A DNA stretch of 64,000 nucleotides. It comes from Oceanobacillus sp. HTM 045. GTDB lineage: Bacteria > Pseudomonadota > Alphaproteobacteria > Rhodobacterales > Rhodobacteraceae. Under the pieces are notes generated by a model that searched no databases, was not told the DNA's origin, and saw only the letters and a program-made list of their open reading frames with translations. The first letter of the stretch is position 1. The number at the start of each line of letters is the position of its first letter. The stretch is taken from NCBI GenBank assembly GCA_009733745.1, contig WNWL01000005.1, forward strand, positions 1-64,000, given 5' to 3'. Shown in pieces: positions 32,544-39,667 of this stretch. Made by a program: the position numbers and the translations under genes.

Positions 32544-32557
32544 AAACGGGAGGGACC

Positions 32558-33007
32558 ATGCTCAAGAAGGGATTCGCCGCGGCCTGCATCGCCGCTTTCA
32601 TCGGGGCCACGCCGGCGGCGGCCGCGCCGCTCTGCACGGAGTTCGGCTTCGCCGGCCTGCTCGCCAAGTGCAACCGCGCCGACCTGCCGCCGATCACGCT
32701 CGGCGCGGGCAAGCCGCTCTCGGAAGAGCCGTGGCAACTCCAGTCTGGCGCCTATTACCGGGTGGAGATCACCGCCGACGGCAGCCAGGAACTGGCGCTC
32801 GCCGGTCCCGAGTTCTTCCGCGCGATCTGGATCGACGAGGTGGTGATCAACGATCTCGAGGTGCGGCCGATGGCGCTCGACAGCTTCGAGTTCGACGACG
32901 AGGGGACGATCACGTTCACCTTCGTCGCGATCAAGCCGGGCCGGTACGAGCTGAAGATCCCCGGTTCGACGGGCGAGACCCAGCGGGTCGAGATCTCGAT
33001 TCAGTGA
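32558..33007 (+). CDS. Small periplasmic cupredoxin-like protein without copper ligands
   Basis: This 149-residue exported protein has a signal peptide ending TPAAAA. The mature part is a single beta-sandwich resembling the cupredoxin fold, with AGPEFFRAIWIDEVVIND and a final GRYELKIPGSTGETQRVEI. The usual His and Cys copper ligands are absent, so a copper function is doubtful. The ATG at 32558 is preferred because GGGAGGG lies just upstream; an ATG at 32540 overlaps the previous stop but lacks a site. Its place within the alcohol ABC operon suggests a periplasmic accessory role. Confidence 0.8.
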   Translation: MLKKGFAAACIAAFIGATPAAAAPLCTEFGFAGLLAKCNRADLPPITLGAGKPLSEEPWQLQSGAYYRVEITADGSQELALAGPEFFRAIWIDEVVINDLEVRPMALDSFEFDDEGTITFTFVAIKPGRYELKIPGSTGETQRVEISIQ

Positions 33008-33126
33008 GTCACCGCCGGCCGGCTTGTATGTGCCCCGGCCGGCGGTAGGAGGCGGAACGTCCAGGCTCAGGCCCGTGCCGGGTCGATCCGCCTCCGAACA
33101 TGCACCATGATTGGAGGGATGGCCAG

Positions 33127-33387
33127 ATGCTTGCGAAATTGACCAGACTTACCGTTGCCGCGGCTTTCCTCGGGATGGCAGCGCCCGCGCTTGCCGACGA
33201 GGACCCGTCCGAGGAGGATGTCGCGCGGATCAACAAGCTGCTCGCCGACATGAACTGCGAGATCGACGAGGCCGACATCGAGAAGGAAGATGAAGGCTTC
33301 GAGCTGGACGACGTGTTCTGCGCCGACGGGCAGTACGACATCGAGCTCGATTCCGACTTCAAGGTGGTCGAGAAGCGCAAGGAGTAA
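33127..33387 (+). CDS. Small periplasmic PepSY-like protein
   Basis: This 86-residue exported protein has a signal peptide (1-23, ending PALADE). The acidic mature chain contains EEDVARINKLLADMNCEIDEADI and ends in DGQYDIELDSDFKVVEKRKE, the helix-plus-strands pattern of a PepSY domain. It has two cysteines (MNCE and VFCAD). It is in the alcohol ABC operon immediately before the ATPase gene. PepSY domains often bind or inhibit partner proteins; the target here is unknown. Confidence 0.78.
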   Translation: MLAKLTRLTVAAAFLGMAAPALADEDPSEEDVARINKLLADMNCEIDEADIEKEDEGFELDDVFCADGQYDIELDSDFKVVEKRKE

Positions 33388-33388
33388 G

Positions 33389-34141
33389 GTGGAGGACGCG
33401 CGAGCAGCGGAGCAGACCGTCCCGGCGCTGCTGGTCGAGGACCTGAGCCACAGCTACGGCGTGCGCGAGGCATTGCGCGGTGTGTCCCTGGGCGTTGCGC
33501 CGGGGAGCTTCACCGCGCTCCTCGGCGTGAACGGCGCCGGCAAGACGACGCTCTTCAACCTCGTGACGGGGCTCTTCGCGCGGCGCTCGGGCCGGATCGA
33601 GGTCTGCGGCCACGACCTGCGGCGCGCGCCCCGTGCGGCGCTGGCCCGTCTCGGCGTGGTGTTCCAGAGCCGCGCGCTCGATGCCAACCTGACCGTCGCG
33701 CAGAACCTCGCCTACATGGGCGCCCTGCGCGGCATCGGCCGCCGTGCGGCGCTGGCGCGGGGCGAGGAACTGCTCGACCGCATCGGGCTCGCCGACCGGA
33801 TGGGCGACAAGGTGCGCGCCCTTTCTGGCGGGCAGTCGCGGCGGATCGAGATCGCGGGCTCCCTCCTGCACCGCCCGGCGCTCCTGCTCTGCGACGAGCC
33901 CACGGTCGGGCTCGACGTCAAGTCGCGGCGGGGGATCGTTGATTACGTGCACGCGCTGGCGGCGGACGAAGGGCTCGGCGTGCTCTGGGCCACGCACCTG
34001 ATCGACGAGATCGCGCCGGATGACACGGTTCACGTGCTCCACAAGGGCAGCGTGCTCGCCACTGGTTCGGCCAGCGAGATCGGCGGGGCGGAGGGGCTGT
34101 CCGACGCCTTCCTTCGGATGACCGGGAGCGAGGCGGCATGA
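33389..34141 (+). CDS. ABC transporter ATP-binding protein, PQQ-dependent alcohol dehydrogenase system
   Basis: This 250-residue ATPase has Walker A GVNGAGKTT, a Q-loop in VVFQSRALDANLT, signature LSGGQSRRIEI, Walker B LLLCDEPTVGLD and H-loop WATHLIDEI. It is close to DrrA-type export ATPases and to the ATPase of the PedABC-like alcohol system. The GTG start at 33389 lies one base after the previous stop with AAGGAG overlapping that stop. The stop overlaps the permease gene as ATGA. Confidence 0.92.
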   Translation: MEDARAAEQTVPALLVEDLSHSYGVREALRGVSLGVAPGSFTALLGVNGAGKTTLFNLVTGLFARRSGRIEVCGHDLRRAPRAALARLGVVFQSRALDANLTVAQNLAYMGALRGIGRRAALARGEELLDRIGLADRMGDKVRALSGGQSRRIEIAGSLLHRPALLLCDEPTVGLDVKSRRGIVDYVHALAADEGLGVLWATHLIDEIAPDDTVHVLHKGSVLATGSASEIGGAEGLSDAFLRMTGSEAA

Positions 34142-34938
34142 GCGGCTGGCTCACCTGCGCGGGCGGGATCGTCTGGCGCGAGGCGCTGCGTTTCGTCCAC
34201 CAGCGCGGCCGCTTCCTCGCCGCGCTGGTGCGCCCGCTGGTGTGGCTCTTCATCTTCGCGGTCGGCTTCCGCGCGGTGCTCGGCCTGCCGCCGATGCCGC
34301 CCTATCCGACCTATATCCACTACGAGGATTATGTCGTCCCCGGCCTCTGCGCGATGATCCAGCTCTTCAACGGGATGCAGTCCTCGCTCAGCATGGTCTA
34401 CGACCGCGAGACCGGGGCGATGCGCACGCTGCTCGTCAGCCCCTACCCGCGCTGGTTCCTGCTGGTCTGCAAGCTCGCGGCCTCCGTCACGGTGTCGCTG
34501 TTCCAGGTCTATGCCTTCCTGCTGATCGCATGGGCCTGGGGCGTGGAACCGCCGGCATGGGGGTTCCTCACCGTCCTGCCGGCGCTGATCCTCTCGGGGA
34601 TGCTGCTTGGGGCGATCGGGCTGTTCCTGTCCTCGGTGATCCGGCAGTTGGAGAACTTCGCGGGGGTGATGAATTTCGTCATCTTCCCGATGTTCTTCGC
34701 CTCCTCCGCGCTCTACCCGCTCTGGCGGATCCGGGAGGGGAGCGTGCTTCTGCACGACATCGCGCTCTTCAACCCGTTCACGCATTGCGTCGAGCTGATC
34801 CGCTTCGCGCTCTATCTCGATGTCGAGTGGGTCTCGCTGGCCGCCGTCGCGGGCACCACGGCCCTCTTCCTCGGTGCGGCGATCCTCGCCTACGATCCGG
34901 CCCGGGGTATCATGGCACGGCGCGGGGGAAGGGGATGA
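34138..34938 (+). CDS. ABC transporter permease, PQQ-dependent alcohol system (DrrB/PedC-like)
   Basis: This 266-residue inner-membrane ABC-2-type permease has an N-terminal WREALRFVHQRGRFLAALVRPLVWLFIFAVGF and the periplasmic loop YIHYEDYVVPGLCAMIQLFNGMQSSLSMVYDRE. Five or more further membrane segments follow, with the characteristic FPMFFASSALYPLW. This type is usually an exporter. In alcohol-oxidation loci it may export products, cofactor or a periplasmic component. It is coupled to the ATPase gene and converges on the pentapeptide gene with 2 bases between stops. Confidence 0.92.
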   Translation: MSGWLTCAGGIVWREALRFVHQRGRFLAALVRPLVWLFIFAVGFRAVLGLPPMPPYPTYIHYEDYVVPGLCAMIQLFNGMQSSLSMVYDRETGAMRTLLVSPYPRWFLLVCKLAASVTVSLFQVYAFLLIAWAWGVEPPAWGFLTVLPALILSGMLLGAIGLFLSSVIRQLENFAGVMNFVIFPMFFASSALYPLWRIREGSVLLHDIALFNPFTHCVELIRFALYLDVEWVSLAAVAGTTALFLGAAILAYDPARGIMARRGGRG

Positions 34939-34940
34939 TG

Positions 34941-35738
34941 CTAGCGGAACGCCCGCCTGATATTGCGCGCGGCCTCGAAGTCGACCGTATCGCCGCCCTT
35001 GAGGTCGATGAGGCGCGTGGAGGTCACGTCCGCGGCCTTGAACCGCGCGCCGGTCACGTCGGCCCCGGTCAGGTCCGCGCCGCCCAGCGTCGCCATCGAC
35101 AGGTCCGCGCCCGCGAAATTCGCGCCCTTGAAGGAGCCGAACTCCATGTCGGCCCGCATCAGCAGGGCACCGCCGAAATCGGCGCCGTCGGCGGTCACGT
35201 TCAGCAGCACGCCGCGCATCAGGCCCATCGACTGGTTGCGCATGTCGGCCGAGAAGTCGGCGCCGCGGAAGATCGCGCCCCGCAGGTCCGCGTCGGTGAA
35301 ATCCGCTGCCGCGCGGGCGTCAGTCAGGTCCGCGTTCCGCAGGATCGCATCGCCGAGCTGGGTCTGGAACAGCACCGCGCCGCGCAGGCTCGCGCCTTCG
35401 AGATTGGCGCCCAGCATCCAGGACTGGCTGATATCCACCCCGTCGAGGACGGCTCCGGCGAGGTTGACGCCGTTCATCCGCGCCGCGCGCATCTTCGCGC
35501 CGGTGAAGTCGAGGCCGCTCAGGTCGAGGCCGTTGAGCTTCAGGCGGGTGAAGTCGGCGGGCGCGTCGGGCGTCGCCGCGGCAAGGCGCGCCTCCACCTC
35601 GGCGCGGGAAAGTTCCGCCTCCGTCATCGCGGGGCTGTCGAGCGCCACGCCACCCATCGCGCCCTGGGCGTGCGCCGCCTGCGGCAGCAGAAGCGCCGCT
35701 ACGGCAACAGCCCGCAGGAAGCTGCGTGCTGCGGACAT
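34941..35738 (-). CDS. Secreted pentapeptide-repeat protein
   Basis: This 265-residue exported protein has a signal peptide ending AAHAQG. Residues about 62-250 are almost continuous A(D/N)LXX-type pentapeptide repeats (LNGLDLSGLDFTGAKM, ANLEGASLRGAVL, GADLTGADVTGARF) that fold as a right-handed beta-helix. Cytoplasmic relatives can mimic DNA; an exported one more likely binds proteins. It faces the alcohol ABC operon tail to tail. Its ribosome-binding site lies in a hairpin (35744-35765). Confidence 0.9.
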   Translation of the reverse strand: MSAARSFLRAVAVAALLLPQAAHAQGAMGGVALDSPAMTEAELSRAEVEARLAAATPDAPADFTRLKLNGLDLSGLDFTGAKMRAARMNGVNLAGAVLDGVDISQSWMLGANLEGASLRGAVLFQTQLGDAILRNADLTDARAAADFTDADLRGAIFRGADFSADMRNQSMGLMRGVLLNVTADGADFGGALLMRADMEFGSFKGANFAGADLSMATLGGADLTGADVTGARFKAADVTSTRLIDLKGGDTVDFEAARNIRRAFR

Positions 35739-35743
35739 GTTTC

Positions 35744-35765
35744 CTCCCGGTGGTTTTTCCGGGAG
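35744..35765 (-). promoter_or_regulatory. Hairpin covering the ribosome-binding site of the pentapeptide gene
   Basis: On the minus strand CTCCCGG pairs perfectly with CCGGGAG (7 bp, loop AAAAACCA). The 3' arm contains most of the GGGAGG Shine-Dalgarno, which sits five bases before the ATG at 35738. Folding would hide the ribosome-binding site, so translation could respond to temperature, a ligand, a protein or upstream translation. Confidence 0.55.
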
Positions 35766-35819
35766 TCTGGCAGGGGTCCGGCGCCTGTCAAGAAACGGTG
35801 CCGTGACCCATCGCGCGCC

Positions 35820-36023
35820 TCAGTTCCGGGCGGCGAGCCTGTCGTTGACGCAGCCCCAGCGCGCGATGCGCCAGTTCGGGTGGGTCTGGCGCCACACTGC
35901 GAGTTCGGGAATGGCGCCGGTCATGCACGCCATGAGGGGGATCTGCTCGAAGATCTGGAGTTCGCGCTGTTCGCAGATGTCGGGTTCGGTCGCGAGGCAT
36001 ACCGTGAAGACGAGACGGAGCAT
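35820..36023 (-). CDS. Four-cysteine mini-protein
   Basis: This 67-residue protein is homologous to the mini-protein at 6613-6819 and to the N-terminus of the SoxH-like hydrolase at 8345. It begins MLRLVFTVCLATEPDIC and has cysteines at 9, 17, 33 and 58, with the C-terminal pattern W-x-x-x-H-P-N-W-x-x-x-x-W-x-C. The ATG is preceded by AAAGGA at seven bases. No catalytic residues are evident. The even spacing of cysteines suggests disulfides or a metal or cofactor site. It lies in the alcohol ABC region, supporting a role linked to PQQ-dependent oxidation. Confidence 0.85.
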   Translation of the reverse strand: MLRLVFTVCLATEPDICEQRELQIFEQIPLMACMTGAIPELAVWRQTHPNWRIARWGCVNDRLAARN

Positions 36024-36206
36024 GACGGGTCCTTTCCACCGTTACACGTTGGCCCGGTCGGGACGCCTCCTGCCCTGTGTCGACTTTCGTCGCAGCGCGT
36101 GCTTCGCGCGTTGTCTGTTCTGCTCAGACCTCTGATCTTGTCGTCGGAGTTATCTCGGCACCTCCTGCCGCATGAAGCAAAGACTAACTGAAGGATGGTT
36201 TAAAAA

Positions 36207-36875
36207 ATGTCTAAATCTGGCAACGATAAAGGCATTTCCCGATCGAATGGCGCGATTTTGGGCGCGGCTCTGACCGTTTTCGTCGCAATTACACCGTTTC
36301 ACTCTGCAATTTCGCAGCAGGATACGGACTGGCCGTGCATCCAGCGCAAGGTCGAGCATGTCTCGGTCGGCCAGGTCTGGGCCGGGCCGCCGCTACCGGA
36401 GGCATCGAGCGCGTGGCGAAGCGACAGCGGGCTTGCATCCCTCGTCTCGCGCATCTCGGCGCGGCGCACCTCGATGGAGGAGGTGGAGGAACTGGTCGCC
36501 TCGGTGCAGGCGGAAGGCGGGCGCAGCCGCGAGGAGCGGCTCCTCGCGCTGTTCGCCGGCGTTTTCCAGGTAACCGAGCGGGAGCGCACGCGCGTGCTTC
36601 AGGGCATCGAACGCTACGCGGCGAAGCAGCGAGGCCTCGCCGACAAGATCGACGCGGCGGAAACCCGGATCGCCGAGATGCGCACCGCCGCCGCGCCTGA
36701 CGACTACGACGCGCTCGACCGGATCGAGGAGGCGGAGGACGAGGTCGCCTGGGATGTCCGCATCTACCAGGACCGGCACAGGTCGCTCACCTATGTCTGC
36801 GAGACGCCGGTCATCCTCGAGAAGCGGATGTTCGCCATCGGCCGGATCGTGCTTTCGGCGCTGGAAGGCGACTGA
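36207..36875 (+). CDS. Periplasmic or anchored protein of unknown function (222 aa)
   Basis: I do not recognise this 222-residue protein. A hydrophobic segment at about 15-35 (ILGAALTVFVAITPFHSAIS) is a signal peptide or anchor. The mature part begins QQDTDWPCIQRKVEHVSVGQVWAG and then consists mainly of charged helices, likely a coiled coil (LADKIDAAETRIAEM and EEAEDEVAWDVRIYQ). Two cysteines (WPCIQ and YVCET) could pair. The first 60 bases and the upstream region are AT-rich compared with the surroundings. It follows the four-cysteine gene on the opposite strand. Confidence 0.8.
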   Translation: MSKSGNDKGISRSNGAILGAALTVFVAITPFHSAISQQDTDWPCIQRKVEHVSVGQVWAGPPLPEASSAWRSDSGLASLVSRISARRTSMEEVEELVASVQAEGGRSREERLLALFAGVFQVTERERTRVLQGIERYAAKQRGLADKIDAAETRIAEMRTAAAPDDYDALDRIEEAEDEVAWDVRIYQDRHRSLTYVCETPVILEKRMFAIGRIVLSALEGD

Positions 36876-36908
36876 CGCGCGAACTGCCGACGCGCGACCC
36901 GCGCCGCC

Positions 36909-38081
36909 TCAGTCGATCTCGACCTCGTGCCAGGGGGACCCGTCCAGCGCAAGGCGGCGCCCGAGGTCGAACAGGGCCGTCATGTAGACCGGGTCGAACA
37001 ACTCGTTCTCAGGCACCGCGAAGCTCTCGGGCACCGCCGCGACATGCAGGGTCAGCCCGTCCGTTGCCGCCTGCGCCGCAACGATCCGCATGTCGGCGAC
37101 GCCGCCATACTTGATCAGGGTCGAGACGGACCGCGCCGCGATGGGCAGCACGCCCAATTCGGTGTTCTGGAAGTCCGGCGCGAGCTTGGTGTTCCTGATC
37201 GCGTAGATGGTCCCGCGCGCCCGCCCGGCCTCGATCGCCTGCCGCAGCGTGGGGAACTCGATCCCGGGCGGCCGGTAGAAGATCTGCCGCGTCACGCCGC
37301 CGTCGGCATGGACCTCCGTGAAGGTCTCTCCCCGCGCAGAGACCTTGAACAGGACCGGCGGAAACGCCCCCGGAATGGCGCTGGAGGCGAGGATGATGCG
37401 GCGGATCAGGTCGGGCGCGTCCGGGTGACCGCTCGCCGCGATCTCGCCGATGTCCCAGATGACCGGGCGTTGGGCGTCCAGGTTGGTAGTGCCGATCAGC
37501 AGGTTCCGCCCACCGCGGTATCCCTCCGCGATCTCGGCGACGAGGTCCGGCGTGATCAGTTCTTCCAGCTTGCGGGCGAAGGGGGCTGTGTCGGTGATCG
37601 CCAGCGCGCGCCCGAGCAGCCCGGCAAGCGGGGTGAAGATGACCAGCCCGTCGGTGTTCGTCTTGGTGTAGATCTCTTCCAGCACCGAGTCGTATTTCGG
37701 GCCGATGAAGGCGAAGGGCGCGATGATGGCCCCGGTCGAGATGCCGGTGACGAGCTTGAACTCGGGGCGCGTCCCGGCCTCCGTCCAGCCTTTCAGAAGG
37801 CCCGCGCCGAAGGCGCCGTCCGACCCGCCGCCGGACAGGAGAAGGACGTCGATGGGGGTCGGCTCGCCCGTCGACGGCTCCTGGTAGAGGACAAGGCCGC
37901 TGCGAAAGTGCTCCATCCGTGCTTCGAGATCGGCGGGCGGCACGTCGCCCCAGAAGCGCATTCCCTCGAAGCCGGGCAGGGCGGCCTGCTCGTATGTCTC
38001 GGGCGGGGGCGCCGGGATCTCCCGCGGCACGGTGCAGGCGGCTGCTGCCGCGGCGATCAGGATGGCGGCCAGTCCGCGCAT
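36909..38081 (-). CDS. Patatin-like phospholipase lipoprotein
   Basis: This 390-residue lipoprotein has a lipobox cysteine at C16 (AAAAACTVPRE). The patatin domain contains the oxyanion glycines GGGSDGAFGAG (84-94), the nucleophile GISTG with S115 and the Asp dyad in VHADGGVTRQIF. It is probably an outer-membrane or periplasmic acyl-lipid hydrolase. A 23-bp gap separates it from the upstream murJ gene on the same strand, so co-transcription is possible. Its substrate is unknown. Confidence 0.88.
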   Translation of the reverse strand: MRGLAAILIAAAAAACTVPREIPAPPPETYEQAALPGFEGMRFWGDVPPADLEARMEHFRSGLVLYQEPSTGEPTPIDVLLLSGGGSDGAFGAGLLKGWTEAGTRPEFKLVTGISTGAIIAPFAFIGPKYDSVLEEIYTKTNTDGLVIFTPLAGLLGRALAITDTAPFARKLEELITPDLVAEIAEGYRGGRNLLIGTTNLDAQRPVIWDIGEIAASGHPDAPDLIRRIILASSAIPGAFPPVLFKVSARGETFTEVHADGGVTRQIFYRPPGIEFPTLRQAIEAGRARGTIYAIRNTKLAPDFQNTELGVLPIAARSVSTLIKYGGVADMRIVAAQAATDGLTLHVAAVPESFAVPENELFDPVYMTALFDLGRRLALDGSPWHEVEID

Positions 38082-38104
38082 CGAAGCCCCCGGGTTCCGG
38101 CAGG

Positions 38105-39667
38105 TCACGCGGGCGGACGCTGCCGTGACATCGCGGAGCGCAATTCCGCCCCGCGTACCGCGCCCAGCTTGAACGCTGCGACGGCAAACACAAGCCCGCC
38201 GCCGCACACCAGCAATGCGATGGCAAGGTAGCGCCAGCCGGGCAGGGCGAAATACGGCCCGCAGGTCCAGACGGCGACGGCGACGAACACGCCCATCAGG
38301 GCGCTGGCCATGAAGATGCGTGGGATGCGTTCCTTCAGCCGGTCGTCGAGGCCCACTTCCTCGAAAGTGTCGGCCTTCCGCCACAGCATGACGAGGTTCA
38401 CCCAGCCGGCCAGCGTGGTGCCGATGGCGGCGCCGACCCAGCCGATGGTAAGGCCGCCGATGACCGCGACGGAAACATTGACCACCATCGAGACCACCGC
38501 GTAGCGCAGCGGCGTCACCGTGTCCTCCCGCGCGAAGAAGGCGGGCTGCACGATCTTCAGCAGCACGAAGGCGGGCAGGCCGGCCGCGTAGACGGCGACG
38601 GCGAGACCGGTGGCCTGCACGTCCTCCGCCGAGTAGCTGCCGCGCCCGAACAGGACCGAGACGATGGTCACCGGCGCGACCAGCAGCGCGACCGTCGCCG
38701 GGAGCGTCAGCAGCAGCGTGAACTCCGTCGCCCGGTTCATGGAATGCCGCGCGCCCGCCGCATCATGGGCGCGGAGGCGCCGCGACAGCTCAGGCAGCAG
38801 CACCACGCCGATGGCCACGCCAACAAGCCCGAGCGGGAGCTGGTAGACCCGGTCGGCCATCCAGAGCCAGACGACCGCACCCTCGAAATAGGAGGCGACC
38901 TGCGTGCCGACGACGAGGTTGATCTGCATCACGCCGCCCGCGAGCGCCGCCGGGATGCCGAGCGTGATCAACCGCCGCACGGGCGGCGTCAGCCGCGGGC
39001 GGCGGGGCCGCAGGACCATCCCGAGCCGCGCCGCCGCGTGCCCGACGAGGACGAGCTGCGCGATCCCCGCGAAGAACACGGCCCAGGACAGCGTCAGCCC
39101 GAGGTTCCACCCGGCCTGCCAGCCGAGCAGCAGCGCGCCGATCAGGATGACGTTCAGCAGGACCGGGGCCGCCGCCGCGGCGGCGAACTTGCCGAACGAG
39201 TTCAGCAGCCCGGAGAAGAGCGCCGCGATGGAGATGAACAGGATGTAGGGAAAGGTGATCCGCGCGAAGACGACCGAGAGGTCGAACTTCGAAGGGTCGT
39301 CGTCGTAGCCGCTCGCCAGCGCGTAGACGAACAGGGGCATCGCCAGTTGCGCGACGAGCGTCAGGCCGATCAGCGCGGTCGCCAGCACCGAGACCGACTC
39401 CTCGGCGAACCGGCGCGCGCTTTCCTGCCCCTCGCCCTCCAGCCGCTTCGCGAAGAGCGGGATGAAGGCCATGTTGAACGCGCCCTCGGCGAAGAAGCGC
39501 CGGAACATGTTCGGCAGCCGGAACGCCACGAAGAACGCCTGCGCCACCGGGCCGGAGCCGAGCAGCGCGGCCAGCAGGATGTCGCGCGCGAATCCGAGGA
39601 TACGGCTGGCCATCGTCCATCCGCCGACGGTGGCAAAGGCCCTGAGCAGGCGGATCGGCGATGTCAC
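38105..39667 (-). CDS. murJ: Lipid II flippase MurJ
   Basis: MurJ moves lipid II across the inner membrane for peptidoglycan synthesis. The 520-residue MVF-family protein has about 14 membrane segments. It begins MTSPIRLLRAFATVGGWTM and SRILGFARDILLAALLG, and contains FNMAFIPLFAKR and RRFFAEGAF, all family signatures. The ATG overlaps the glnD stop as ATGA. The glnD-murJ pairing is common in alphaproteobacteria. Confidence 0.96.
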   Translation of the reverse strand: MTSPIRLLRAFATVGGWTMASRILGFARDILLAALLGSGPVAQAFFVAFRLPNMFRRFFAEGAFNMAFIPLFAKRLEGEGQESARRFAEESVSVLATALIGLTLVAQLAMPLFVYALASGYDDDPSKFDLSVVFARITFPYILFISIAALFSGLLNSFGKFAAAAAAPVLLNVILIGALLLGWQAGWNLGLTLSWAVFFAGIAQLVLVGHAAARLGMVLRPRRPRLTPPVRRLITLGIPAALAGGVMQINLVVGTQVASYFEGAVVWLWMADRVYQLPLGLVGVAIGVVLLPELSRRLRAHDAAGARHSMNRATEFTLLLTLPATVALLVAPVTIVSVLFGRGSYSAEDVQATGLAVAVYAAGLPAFVLLKIVQPAFFAREDTVTPLRYAVVSMVVNVSVAVIGGLTIGWVGAAIGTTLAGWVNLVMLWRKADTFEEVGLDDRLKERIPRIFMASALMGVFVAVAVWTCGPYFALPGWRYLAIALLVCGGGLVFAVAAFKLGAVRGAELRSAMSRQRPPA

